Source: Chloroflexota bacterium (GTDB taxonomy: Bacteria > Chloroflexota > Dehalococcoidia > SM23-28-2 > RBG-16-64-32). Taken from it: 20,649 nucleotides of DNA. Where the stretch lies: NCBI GenBank assembly GCA_005882715.1, contig VBEI01000003.1, positions 1 to 20,649 of the forward strand, written 5' to 3'. Each line of letters begins with the position of its first letter. The stretch's first letter is position 1. The translations under genes were made by a program, and so were the position numbers. This document shows, one piece after another, positions 6,534-14,088 of this stretch. The notes under the pieces are model-generated. The model did no database searches. It was not told the origin of the DNA and saw nothing but the letters and a program-made list of their open reading frames with translations.

Positions 6534-7126
6534 CAAAAGCGCAGAGCCCGCTGCTCGTCGTACTAACTGGGCCTTCAGGGGCGGGCAAGGACTCCCTTCT
6601 AGCGCGATTGAAGTCGCAAGACCCTTCCTCCTACATCGTCGTTAATGTCACAACGCGCCCGCCGCGCGCCGGCGAGCAGGAAGGAGTTGACTACCATTTC
6701 GTGTCAAAGGAGGAATTTGAGCGCCTTCGCCGCAATGGTGAACTGCTGGAGCGCGCGCTTGTGTACGGCCAGGACAAAGGCGTCCCGAAGTCTCCGATCC
6801 GACAGGCACTCGCAAGGGGGCGCGACGTGCTCCTTCGAACAGACATTCAGGGTGCCCGCACCATCAAGCGTCTCGTTCCTAGCGCCACCACCATCTTTGT
6901 CTCGCCGCCCTCGGAGACCGAATTGAGAAGGCGGGTGCGCGAGCGCGGCGGTGACACACGAGAACAGGTCAAAATCCGAGAAGAGACCGCAACGCAAGAA
7001 ATGGCAGCCGCCTCCGAGTTCGACTACCAGGTTGTTAACGATGACCTCGAGGAATGCGCGAACGAAGTCCGCCGGATTATCACGAAAGAGCAATCTCGGC
7101 CGGATCGAGACGAGATCATCGTCTAG
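6530..7126 (+). CDS. gmk: Guanylate kinase
   Basis: The enzyme phosphorylates GMP to GDP with ATP in the cytoplasm. At 198 residues it has the usual length. The P-loop GPSGAGKD is at 14-21, TTRPPRAGE with the GMP-binding arginines at 41-49, VDYHFVS at 53-59, TDIQGA at 104-109 and IFVSPPS at 122-128, followed by the lid (RRVRERGGDT). Two oddities are visible. The residue after the P-loop lysine is Asp rather than the common Ser/Thr. The GMP-site segment usually written GNYYGTPK reads YGQDKGVPK. Both may be lineage variants and do not suggest a dead enzyme. The GTG start overlaps the previous stop by four bases. No rpoZ follows; the next element is the T-box promoter. Confidence 0.93.
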   Translation: MTKAQSPLLVVLTGPSGAGKDSLLARLKSQDPSSYIVVNVTTRPPRAGEQEGVDYHFVSKEEFERLRRNGELLERALVYGQDKGVPKSPIRQALARGRDVLLRTDIQGARTIKRLVPSATTIFVSPPSETELRRRVRERGGDTREQVKIREETATQEMAAASEFDYQVVNDDLEECANEVRRIITKEQSRPDRDEIIV

Positions 7127-7168
7127 CCCGGGGGCTCTGGGCAAGATGATGCCAACTCCCATTCTTGA

Positions 7169-7197
7169 TTGACGGATCGCTCACTGCCTGCTACACT
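7169..7197 (+). promoter_or_regulatory. Promoter of the T-box trp operon
   Basis: TTGACG (7169-7174), a 17-base spacer and TACACT (7192-7197) fit a housekeeping promoter. Its predicted start near 7204 falls just ahead of the first T-box stem. It lies 42 bases after the gmk stop and would give the trp genes their own transcript. Confidence 0.65.
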
Positions 7198-7203
7198 GCG
7201 GAA

Positions 7204-7500
7204 CACAAAGAAACAGATAGCGGCTGAGAACGGGACTAGTAGCCCGCAAGGCGAGGCAAAGAGAGCCGGGAACAGGTGGAAGCCCGGCGTCGGCGCAGCG
7301 GGAGAATGGACCCAGGAGCCGCCAGCCGAAAGTCCATTCGGGTGGATGAGTAGGCAAGGCCGGAGAGGGCACCGTTACAGGCCCAGGGCATCCTCCGAGA
7401 GGCTTAGTTGGTCGGGGCGTGCCTGGAAAGATGTCGCTGCAGGCGACAATTAGGGTGGCACCGCGAGAACCCCTCGCCCCTTGGGCGCAGGGGTTTTTGA
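7204..7500 (+). ncRNA. T-box riboswitch leader, tRNA-Trp specific
   Basis: This leader reads the charging state of tRNA-Trp and stops or allows transcription of trpS and the trp genes. Stem I is closed by CGGCT (about 7218-7222) and AGCCG. The loop-E strand ACTAGTAG lies near 7238-7245. The distal part shows GAGAGCCGGG...GGTGGAAGCCCGGC (7261-7288). On the descending strand the specifier loop reads GAA-TGG-ACC, putting the tryptophan codon TGG at 7307-7309. The T-box core TGGCACCGCG is at 7456-7465; its UGGC bulge would pair with a GCCA tRNA 3' end, and G73 is the discriminator base of bacterial tRNA-Trp. AGGG (7452-7455) can pair with CCCT (7471-7474) to form the antiterminator that excludes the downstream terminator. 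Confidence 0.95.
7470..7498 (+). terminator. Intrinsic terminator of the T-box leader
   Basis: CCCCTCGCCC (7470-7479) pairs with GGGCG-c-AGGGG (7483-7493) around a short loop, with one bulged C, followed by TTTTT (7494-7498). Its 5' arm overlaps the 3' side of the antiterminator, as the T-box mechanism requires. The trpS start codon is 13 bases beyond. Confidence 0.92.
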
Positions 7501-7511
7501 TTTGAGAGCAA

Positions 7512-8555
7512 ATGTTGAGAGACGGCAGAGGGCGCAAGCGAATACTGACAGGTGACCGGCCGACCAGCGATGCCTTCCACCTGGGCAACTACGTGGGTAC
7601 GCTTGCTAATCGCGTCCGCCTACAGGACCAGTATGAGACGTTCCTCCTGCTCGCCGATCTTCATCTCCTAACCACCCGGACAAGCGATTTGGAAGAGGTG
7701 GGGCACAACATCCACGAGCTTGTGCTCGACTACCTCAGCGTAGGAATCGACCACAACAAGACAACGATCTATCTGCAATCGCTTGTTCCAGAAGTGCTCG
7801 AACTCGCTTGGATCTTTATGTCGCTCGTTAGCGTCCCGCGTGCGCAACGCATTCCGTCGCTAAAGGAAGTCGTGCGCGACCTCAAACTCGACACCGCATC
7901 GATGGCGCTCCTCTCATACCCTATCCTCCAGGCAGCCGATATCCTGATGGTGAAGGGCGACTTGGTCCCCGTCGGAAAGGACCAGCTCTCCCACATTGAG
8001 CTCACTCGTGAAATCGCCCGGCGGTTCAACGATACGTTCGCGCCCGTCTTTCCAGTGCCGGAAGGACTGGTTGGTACCGTTCCTACACTGCCGGGCACCG
8101 ACGGGCAGGCGAAGATGGGTAAGTCGCTGGGCAATGCCATCTTCCTGCGCGACGACGCCGAGACCGTGAAGCGAAAAGTGATGTCCATGTACACAGACCC
8201 TAAACGCATCCGAGCTGACATTCCCGGCCGCATTCAGGGAAATCCGGTCTTCATCTACCACGACGCGTTCAACGATGATCGGGCCGAGGTTGAGGACCTG
8301 AAGGCGCGCTATCGAAAGGGCAAGGTGGGTGACGTTGAGGTTAAGCAGAAGCTGATCGCCGCTCTCAATCGATTCCTCGAACCAATTCGAGAGCGGCGCG
8401 CCCGTTTCGCCGCCGAGAAAGGCCTGGTCGAGGCCATACTGAGCGGAGGCACCGCCAAAGCACGAGACGAGTGCCTGCAAACGCTGTCCGAAGCACGCGA
8501 AGCGATGGGCTTGACTTACTTCCGGGGCAGACACGACGTATTGGGAGCGAAGTGA
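7512..8555 (+). CDS. trpS: Tryptophanyl-tRNA synthetase
   Basis: This class I synthetase charges tRNA-Trp. Its 347 residues fit the family. The opening RILTGDRPTSDAFHLGNYVG contains the HIGH-type motif HLGN at 23-26; the second signature appears as KMGKS at 201-205. LAWIFMSLVS (98-107), SYPILQAADIL (135-145) and VPVGKDQLSHIELTREIARRF (152-172) are typical of bacterial TrpRS. ATG 7512 follows the T-box terminator directly, with only a weak GAGAG upstream. The stop shares four bases (GTGA) with the trpE start, so charging enzyme and pathway are translated from one message. Placing trpS first in a T-box trp operon means one uncharged-tRNA signal raises both tryptophan synthesis and charging capacity. 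Confidence 0.97.
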   Translation: MLRDGRGRKRILTGDRPTSDAFHLGNYVGTLANRVRLQDQYETFLLLADLHLLTTRTSDLEEVGHNIHELVLDYLSVGIDHNKTTIYLQSLVPEVLELAWIFMSLVSVPRAQRIPSLKEVVRDLKLDTASMALLSYPILQAADILMVKGDLVPVGKDQLSHIELTREIARRFNDTFAPVFPVPEGLVGTVPTLPGTDGQAKMGKSLGNAIFLRDDAETVKRKVMSMYTDPKRIRADIPGRIQGNPVFIYHDAFNDDRAEVEDLKARYRKGKVGDVEVKQKLIAALNRFLEPIRERRARFAAEKGLVEAILSGGTAKARDECLQTLSEAREAMGLTYFRGRHDVLGAK

Positions 8556-10063
8556 ACTACACACCCGATCTCCAGACGGTACTCGAGCTCGCCAAACGGG
8601 GGGAGAACAACCTCGTGCCGGTGTTCAAGGACATACCGGCCGATCTGGAAACACCGGTATCCGCCTTCTTGAAGGTGGCTCGCGGCGAACATTCCTTCCT
8701 CCTCGAGTCCGTCGAAGGCGGCGAGAGGCTCGCTCGCTACAGTTTCATCGGCACGGAGCCATATCGGGTGCTGCGCTCGGGTCCGTTTCCCGATCCGGCA
8801 CAAGGATCGGACCCGCTCCGGGAGGTGGGGCAGGAGCTGTCGCGGTACAAGATCTCGCACCCTAGAGTCGCAGACCCACGCAGCGCGCTGCCCCGCTTCA
8901 CTGGAGGGGCGGTGGGTTTTCTATCCTACGATGTCGCGCGACACTTCGAGCGGCGCGTTCCTGTGCCAGAGCCGGACCCGCAGGGCCTTCCCGAGGCGCT
9001 CTTCATGTTCGTCGATGCGCTGCTCGTGTTCGATCACCTTCAGCACACCATCAAAGTGGTTGCGCATTGCCGACTGGACGGCGACGTTCAAGCATCCTAC
9101 CGGCAGACGTGCTGGCGGATAGACGAGCTCGCGAAGCGGCTAAATCAAACCCTGCCTGCCAGCCCCTACCCACTCAATCCCCAAGTGCCAAGCGAGCAAG
9201 GGGTGCAATCCAACGTTGCCAAGGACCGCTTTCTCCAGAACGTGGAGCTCTGTCGCGAGCATATCGTTGCCGGCGATATCTACCAGGTGCAGATATCCCA
9301 GCGTTTTCAGCGGCGCACTCCAGCACACCCCTTTTCGGTATACCGCGCGCTTCGCGTCGTGAACCCGTCGCCGTATATGTACTATCTGGCGATGGGGGAT
9401 TCGTACATTGTCGGCGCATCGCCGGAGATGCTCGTCCGCGTGGAAGATGGGCTGGTCGAGACGCATCCCATCGCGGGCACGCGCAGACGGGGTCGCGATG
9501 AGGAGGACGAGCGCCGGATGGAGGAGGAATTGACGAACGACGAGAAGGAGCGCGCGGAGCACATCATGCTGGTGGACCTAGCGCGCAACGACATCGGGCG
9601 CATCGCCCAGCCTGGGACAGTCAAGGTTACAGAGCTGCTTGCCGTGGAAAAGTACTCGCATGTGATGCATCTCGTATCTCATGTAGAGGGGCGGCTGCGG
9701 CCCGGACTAACGTCTTTTGATGCGCTTCGCGCGAACTTCCCTGCCGGGACTGTCACGGGGGCTCCCAAGATCCGGGCGATGGAAATCATCGCTGAGCTGG
9801 AGTCGGACCGTCGGGGGCCTTACGGAGGTACGGTCGGCTATTTCGACTTTTCCGGTAACCTCGATTCCGCCCTCACAATCCGCACGATCGTAATGAAGGA
9901 TGGCGTTGCCTACGCGCAGGCAGCCGGAGGCATTGTTTACGACAGCGTGCCCGAACTCGAGTACATGGAAAGCGGCAACAAGGCGCGGGCGATGCTCAAA
10001 GCGATCGAAGCCGCGGAGGAAATGGAAGAGGGGCTGGTTGTGGTCGGCAGCCGCGGTTACTAA
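8552..10063 (+). CDS. trpE: Anthranilate synthase component I
   Basis: TrpE makes anthranilate from chorismate using ammonia supplied by TrpG. GTG 8552 is chosen because it overlaps the trpS stop, follows GGGAG (8543-8547), and yields the normal length of 503 residues. The open frame continues upstream inside trpS but without family sequence. The N-terminal LLES (50-53) is the feedback tryptophan-binding element, so the enzyme should be inhibited by tryptophan. The chorismate-binding domain shows GDIYQVQISQRF (241-252), GASPEMLVR (288-296), HPIAGTRRRG (305-314), VDLARNDIGR (341-350), FPAGTVTGAPK (396-406), GGTVGYFDFSGNLD (425-438) and YMESGNKA (471-478). TrpG is encoded separately and apart from it, by one intervening SDR gene. 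Confidence 0.97.
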   Translation: MNYTPDLQTVLELAKRGENNLVPVFKDIPADLETPVSAFLKVARGEHSFLLESVEGGERLARYSFIGTEPYRVLRSGPFPDPAQGSDPLREVGQELSRYKISHPRVADPRSALPRFTGGAVGFLSYDVARHFERRVPVPEPDPQGLPEALFMFVDALLVFDHLQHTIKVVAHCRLDGDVQASYRQTCWRIDELAKRLNQTLPASPYPLNPQVPSEQGVQSNVAKDRFLQNVELCREHIVAGDIYQVQISQRFQRRTPAHPFSVYRALRVVNPSPYMYYLAMGDSYIVGASPEMLVRVEDGLVETHPIAGTRRRGRDEEDERRMEEELTNDEKERAEHIMLVDLARNDIGRIAQPGTVKVTELLAVEKYSHVMHLVSHVEGRLRPGLTSFDALRANFPAGTVTGAPKIRAMEIIAELESDRRGPYGGTVGYFDFSGNLDSALTIRTIVMKDGVAYAQAAGGIVYDSVPELEYMESGNKARAMLKAIEAAEEMEEGLVVVGSRGY

Positions 10064-10081
10064 GTCCGTGGTTTAGATAGC

Positions 10082-10825
10082 ATGCAGCTGAAGGGTAAAG
10101 TCGCGATCGTAACGGGTGGCGGAAGCGGCATCGGACGCGCCATCGGCGTCGGACTCGCCGGCGAAGGAGCTTCAGTCGTCGTGGCCGACATCGACAGCAA
10201 CTCGGCGGATGCTGTCGCGGCCGAACTCGAAGAGTTGGGGTCGTACGCGCTGGCCGCTACAGTTGATGTATCCAAGTCGGACCAGGTCGATGCCCTGGTT
10301 GAGGCCGCGGTGGAACGCTTCGGGCGGCTAGATATCCTGATAAATAACGCGGGGCGAGCGGCGCGCGGTTTCGTTAGCGAGATGCCGGACGAGGCGTGGG
10401 ACAGCGTGATCAGCGTCAATCTCAGAGGGACGTTTCTCTGCTCGCGCGCTGCACTCCAACATATGATCCCGCAGCGGTCCGGCCGAATCATCAATACGGC
10501 CTCGGGGCTCGGAATTCGGGGCTCCCCGGGAGGTGCTGTCTACGGTGCCTCGAAGGCCGCGATAATTAACTTCACAAAGTCGCTAGCACAGGAAGTGGCG
10601 CGCTATGGCATCACGGTGAACGCAATTGCGCCGGGCGTTACGGACACGCCGCTCTGGCGCGGATTCCGCTCTGACGCCGACATCGTGGAGGCGCTGGAGT
10701 CGGGGAGGGTCGGCGCGCCTGAGGATTTCGTCCCGCTGGTCATTTTTCTTTGCAGCGAGGCGGGCGGCATACACTGCGGGATCATGGTAGACCGTGACAT
10801 CTATGTGTCAAGGGGCGAGCGATGA
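10082..10825 (+). CDS. Short-chain dehydrogenase/reductase embedded in the trp operon
   Basis: This 247-residue classical SDR has the cofactor motif TGGGSGIG at 11-18, Asp36 after the second strand (VVVADIDS, which favours NAD(H)), NNAG at 88-91, Asn114, Ser141, and the YGASK pair Tyr154/Lys158, so the catalytic tetrad is complete. It most resembles 3-oxoacyl-ACP reductase (FabG)-like family members, but substrate cannot be read from sequence. The C-terminus is atypical: where most relatives end with an xxDGG segment it reads HCGIMVDRDIYVSRGER. It starts 18 bases after trpE and its stop overlaps the trpG ATG by four bases, so it is translationally linked to trpG. No tryptophan-pathway step needs an SDR. 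Its role here is unknown. Confidence 0.9.
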   Translation: MQLKGKVAIVTGGGSGIGRAIGVGLAGEGASVVVADIDSNSADAVAAELEELGSYALAATVDVSKSDQVDALVEAAVERFGRLDILINNAGRAARGFVSEMPDEAWDSVISVNLRGTFLCSRAALQHMIPQRSGRIINTASGLGIRGSPGGAVYGASKAAIINFTKSLAQEVARYGITVNAIAPGVTDTPLWRGFRSDADIVEALESGRVGAPEDFVPLVIFLCSEAGGIHCGIMVDRDIYVSRGER

Positions 10826-11388
10826 TCCTGCTGATCGACAACTACGACAGCTTTACGTACAACCTCTATCAGTACCTGAGCGAGCTGGGCGCCGTCGTCG
10901 AAGTCGTGCGGAACGACGAAGCCACGGTTGAGGACATTGATGTGATGGCGCCCGATAGGATCGTAATCTCACCCGGCCCTGGCACGCCGAGTGATGCAGG
11001 AATCAGCGTGCCTGTCGTCCGGCACTTTGCGGGGAAGACGCCGGTGCTCGGCGTTTGCCTCGGACACCAGTCGATCGGAGAAGCGTTCGGAGGAGTAGTG
11101 GCTGGCGCCGGCGAAATACTTCACGGTAAGACCTCGCAGATCAAACACGGCGGTGAGGGCGTGTTTCGCGGGCTCCCCGACCCGTTTGAAGCGATACGCT
11201 ATCATTCCCTCGCGATCCAGAGAGAGGGCTTCCCGTCGAAAGAGCTGGCCGTTACGGCTGAATCAGACAGCGGAGTGATCATGGGCGTCCGCCACAGGCG
11301 GTACCCGATCGAGGGCGTGCAATTCCATCCGGAGTCGATTCTCACCGCCGTCGGCAAGGATATCTTGCGGAACTTCCTCGAGGGCTAA
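10822..11388 (+). CDS. trpG: Anthranilate synthase component II (glutamine amidotransferase)
   Basis: TrpG releases ammonia from glutamine and passes it to TrpE. Its 188 residues form one class I amidotransferase domain: IDNYDSFTYNLYQYL (5-19), the oxyanion-region SPGPGTP (50-56), nucleophile Cys79 in GVCLGHQ, and His169/Glu171 in QFHPES. In many bacteria the same subunit also serves PabB for folate synthesis; no pabB is in this window. The ATG overlaps the SDR stop (ATGA). The gene stands 13 bases before trpD and is not fused to it. Confidence 0.97.
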   Translation: MILLIDNYDSFTYNLYQYLSELGAVVEVVRNDEATVEDIDVMAPDRIVISPGPGTPSDAGISVPVVRHFAGKTPVLGVCLGHQSIGEAFGGVVAGAGEILHGKTSQIKHGGEGVFRGLPDPFEAIRYHSLAIQREGFPSKELAVTAESDSGVIMGVRHRRYPIEGVQFHPESILTAVGKDILRNFLEG

Positions 11389-11401
11389 ACAGCAACGTCA
11401 C

Positions 11402-12421
11402 ATGACCATTCGCGAAGCCATCGCCGCCATCGTCAACGACCGTCGCGACCTGACGGAAGACGAGGCATCCTCGGCAATGTACGAGGTGTTCAGCGGCGAA
11501 GGCACGCCCGCTCAACTGGGCGCCCTGTTAATCGCGCTAAGGATAAAGGGCGAGTCGGTCGACGAGATCGTCGGCTTGGCGAAAGTAATGCGGGAGCACT
11601 CTCTGCGCGTCGAGGTTGAGGGCCCTCTGCTGGATACTTGCGGGACGGGCGGCGACAATCAGGGGACGTTTAATGTATCGACGGCGGCAGCATTCATCGC
11701 GGCCGGAGCAGGCGCCCGCATCGCCAAGCACGGCAACCGGGCAATGACGAGCGGTTGCGGTTCGGCTGATCTTCTCGAAGCGCTCGGGGCGAAAATCGAT
11801 CTCTCGCCGGGCCAAGTCGCGCAATGCATCGAGCGGACGGGGTTCGGCTTCATGTTCGCGCAGGCCTTCCACCCGGCAATGAAGCACGCGGCCGGGCCTC
11901 GGCGAGAGCTCGGCGTGCGCACAGTATTCAATATTCTTGGACCGCTGACGAATCCTGCGCACGCCAATCACCAGCTGTTGGGTGTCGCGAGCCCTGAGAT
12001 TGCGCCGAGGATGGCCGCCGCGCTCCAGCGGCTGGACCGCGGGCACGCGCTCGTGGTTCATGGAGATGACGGGGTCGATGAACTGTCCATCAGCAGCCCC
12101 TCGCTCGTCTGCGAAGTGCGCGGCGAAGGAGCGCACGAGTACTCAATCTCGCCGGAAGATGCAGGACTTCCCCGGGCTGCGGCGCGCGCTATGAGGGGTG
12201 GCACTCCAAAAGAGAACGCGGCTGTTCTTCTGAACGTGCTGACAGGCGAGCGCGGACCCATTCGCGACGTAGTCGTCTTGAACGCCGCGGCCGCTCTTCA
12301 AGCCGCGGATATAGCCCCGGGCCTCAAGGAGGGTGCTCGCATGGCAGAAGGCGCCATCGATTCCGCGGCGGCGAGGCAAAAGTTGGAGGCGTGGGTGCGG
12401 CTAACGCAAAGCTTCGCCTGA
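11402..12421 (+). CDS. trpD: Anthranilate phosphoribosyltransferase
   Basis: TrpD transfers the phosphoribosyl group of PRPP to anthranilate, giving phosphoribosyl-anthranilate. The 339-residue protein has the N-terminal helical part (SGEGTPAQLGALLIALRIKG region, 31-50) and the PRPP-binding CGTGGDNQGTFNVST (80-94), then AKHGNRAMTSGCGSADLLEALG (108-129), in which Cys119 replaces the more usual Ser-Lys pattern. RRELGVRTVFNILGPLTNP is also intact. Length and motif order are normal. It begins 13 bases after trpG and ends 18 bases before the preferred trpC start. Confidence 0.97.
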   Translation: MTIREAIAAIVNDRRDLTEDEASSAMYEVFSGEGTPAQLGALLIALRIKGESVDEIVGLAKVMREHSLRVEVEGPLLDTCGTGGDNQGTFNVSTAAAFIAAGAGARIAKHGNRAMTSGCGSADLLEALGAKIDLSPGQVAQCIERTGFGFMFAQAFHPAMKHAAGPRRELGVRTVFNILGPLTNPAHANHQLLGVASPEIAPRMAAALQRLDRGHALVVHGDDGVDELSISSPSLVCEVRGEGAHEYSISPEDAGLPRAAARAMRGGTPKENAAVLLNVLTGERGPIRDVVVLNAAAALQAADIAPGLKEGARMAEGAIDSAAARQKLEAWVRLTQSFA

Positions 12422-12439
12422 GCACCGCGATTCTTGGCC

Positions 12440-13234
12440 ATGACGCAGAAGACAGGCACAATCCTCGACCGCATCGTCGCTGACAAGCGCGGCGAGCTTG
12501 CTGCGGCAGCATCCGCTGCGCCGTTAGCGGAACTCCAGATGCGCGCGCGAAATGCGCCCTCGGTGCGGCCGTTTGCACGGGCGCTCCTCGGTGCACGGGT
12601 AGCGCTCATCGCCGAGGTGAAGAAGGCGTCACCTTCCCGCGGTCTCTTACGAGCCGACTTCGACGCCGTCGCGCTCGCCAAGGTATACGCCAACGCCGGA
12701 GCGGCCGCGATCTCCGTCCTCACAGACGCGAAGCTTTTCCTGGGTTCGCTGGGTGACCTTCGCAGCATTCGAGACGCGCTTCCCGATGGCCCACCTCTGC
12801 TTCGAAAGGATTTCTTGTTCGACCCGTATCAGATCTATGAGGCTCGCTGCTCGGGTGCGGATGCCGTCCTGCTGATCTGCGCGATACTTGAACCACCCCT
12901 GTTTCAGGACCTCATGGACAGCGCTAAGAAACTTGATATGGATGTGCTCGTTGAAGTGCACGACGAGAAGGAGCTGCAGGTGGCCCTCTCGGCTGGAGCC
13001 GACCTGATCGGCATCAACAATCGCGATCTGCGGACGTTTGAGGTGGATTTGGCGACGACCGAGCGCCTGGCGCCGCGTGTGCCTAACGGCGTGACTCTAG
13101 TCGCGGAGAGCGGATTTTTCACGCGAATGGACATCCGCCGCCTGGAGGCCTGCGGCGTGAGCGCCGTGCTCATTGGCGAAGCCCTGGTTACTGCCGACGA
13201 TGCCGGCGCAAAGATTCGCGAGCTATTTCGATGA
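12440..13234 (+). CDS. trpC: Indole-3-glycerol phosphate synthase
   Basis: TrpC closes the indole ring, converting CdRP to indole-3-glycerol phosphate with loss of CO2 and water. The 264-residue TIM barrel shows ILDRIVADKRGEL (8-20), LIAEVKKASPSRG (56-68) with Glu59 and Lys61, AISVLTD (90-96), LLRKDFLFDPYQIYEA (120-135) with Lys123, VEVHDE (171-176), IGINNRDL (190-197) and VAESG (221-225). ATG 12440 is preferred over an in-frame TTG two codons earlier. It is a single-function protein, not fused to TrpF. Its stop overlaps the next gene's ATG by four bases. In the usual pathway its product is consumed by TrpA, which is not found in this operon. Confidence 0.96.
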   Translation: MTQKTGTILDRIVADKRGELAAAASAAPLAELQMRARNAPSVRPFARALLGARVALIAEVKKASPSRGLLRADFDAVALAKVYANAGAAAISVLTDAKLFLGSLGDLRSIRDALPDGPPLLRKDFLFDPYQIYEARCSGADAVLLICAILEPPLFQDLMDSAKKLDMDVLVEVHDEKELQVALSAGADLIGINNRDLRTFEVDLATTERLAPRVPNGVTLVAESGFFTRMDIRRLEACGVSAVLIGEALVTADDAGAKIRELFR

Positions 13235-14088
13235 CTGACGCCAAGACGAGCGAGCACGAGAAGTCAATGCGCCGCGTCCGTGGGTTCTACCAGATATCCG
13301 CCCAAAGAGAATGGGAGCGCCTTGAGCACCCGACGCAAGGAGCGCTGGAGTTTGCGATCAACAAGGCATGGATACAGAAATTCCTCCCCGAATCCGGTGC
13401 ACGGATCCTCGATATCGGCGGCGGGCCCGGGCGCTATTCCATCTGGCTGGCGGCACAGGGCTATCGCGTTACGCTGGCCGATCTGTCGCCGGACCTTCTC
13501 GCGATCGCTCGTGAGAAGGCGAGCGAGGGGGGCGTTGAACTCGAAGACGTTGTTGAGGTGAACGCAGTGGACTTATCACAGTTCGCCGAGGACAGCTTCG
13601 ACGCCATTCTCTGCCTCGGGCCCATGTACCACCTGCTCGAGGAGTCCGACCGTGAAGCCGTCGCTGGGGAAGTGTTTAGAGTCCTGAAGCCCGTTGGCCA
13701 CGCGTTCGTTGCCTTCTTGAACCACCTGAGCGCGCTGCGGGCCGTCGTCAATCAGGACATCCCGTTCTTCACCCCCTACACTTTCGATATCGTCAAGCAC
13801 TGGCACCATGACCATGTGATGGACTTTCCCGTCGCCGGAATCTTCTCGCCAGCGTGGGTGGTCCACCCGCGAGATGTACCGCCTTTGATGGAGCGGCATG
13901 GGTTTCGCACCGTCGAACTGGTTTCTTCGCAGAGCGTGGCTGGGGATGTGCAAGGACATCTCGCCCTATTCGCCGAGCGTCAACCAGAGCTCTACAGGTG
14001 GGTGATCGATGAACTCGTGAAACTCGCCAACGACCCGACCATCATCGGGTCCGCATGGCATCTTCTATACATCGGACGAAAGCCATGA
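13231..14088 (+). CDS. Class I SAM-dependent methyltransferase between trpC and trpF
   Basis: This 285-residue protein has a Rossmann methyltransferase core: motif I ILDIGGGPGRY (59-69), the acidic end of strand 2 in VTLADLSPDLL (80-90), FDAILCLGPMYHL (123-135) and RVLKPVGHAFVAFL (150-163). The N-terminal stretch FYQISAQREWERLEHP (19-34) and the LGPMYHL signature are shared with a broad group of uncharacterised bacterial methyltransferases. The C-terminal half, including WHHDH near 191-195 and AWVVHP, probably forms a substrate cap. Both ends overlap their neighbours by four bases (ATGA), coupling it to trpC and trpF. Substrate unknown: an indole- or anthranilate-related small molecule would fit the setting but is only a guess. 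Confidence 0.9.
   Translation: MTDAKTSEHEKSMRRVRGFYQISAQREWERLEHPTQGALEFAINKAWIQKFLPESGARILDIGGGPGRYSIWLAAQGYRVTLADLSPDLLAIAREKASEGGVELEDVVEVNAVDLSQFAEDSFDAILCLGPMYHLLEESDREAVAGEVFRVLKPVGHAFVAFLNHLSALRAVVNQDIPFFTPYTFDIVKHWHHDHVMDFPVAGIFSPAWVVHPRDVPPLMERHGFRTVELVSSQSVAGDVQGHLALFAERQPELYRWVIDELVKLANDPTIIGSAWHLLYIGRKP

Noticed and set aside
7169..7453. Open frame inside the T-box leader with several Trp codons, considered as an attenuator leader peptide
   Set aside because: It has no ribosome site, would start at or before the predicted transcription start, and the Trp codons are scattered; the T-box structure explains the region fully.
8471..8551. Upstream extension of the trpE frame
   Set aside because: It overlaps trpS, contains no TrpE sequence, and GTG 8552 has a ribosome site and the GTGA overlap.
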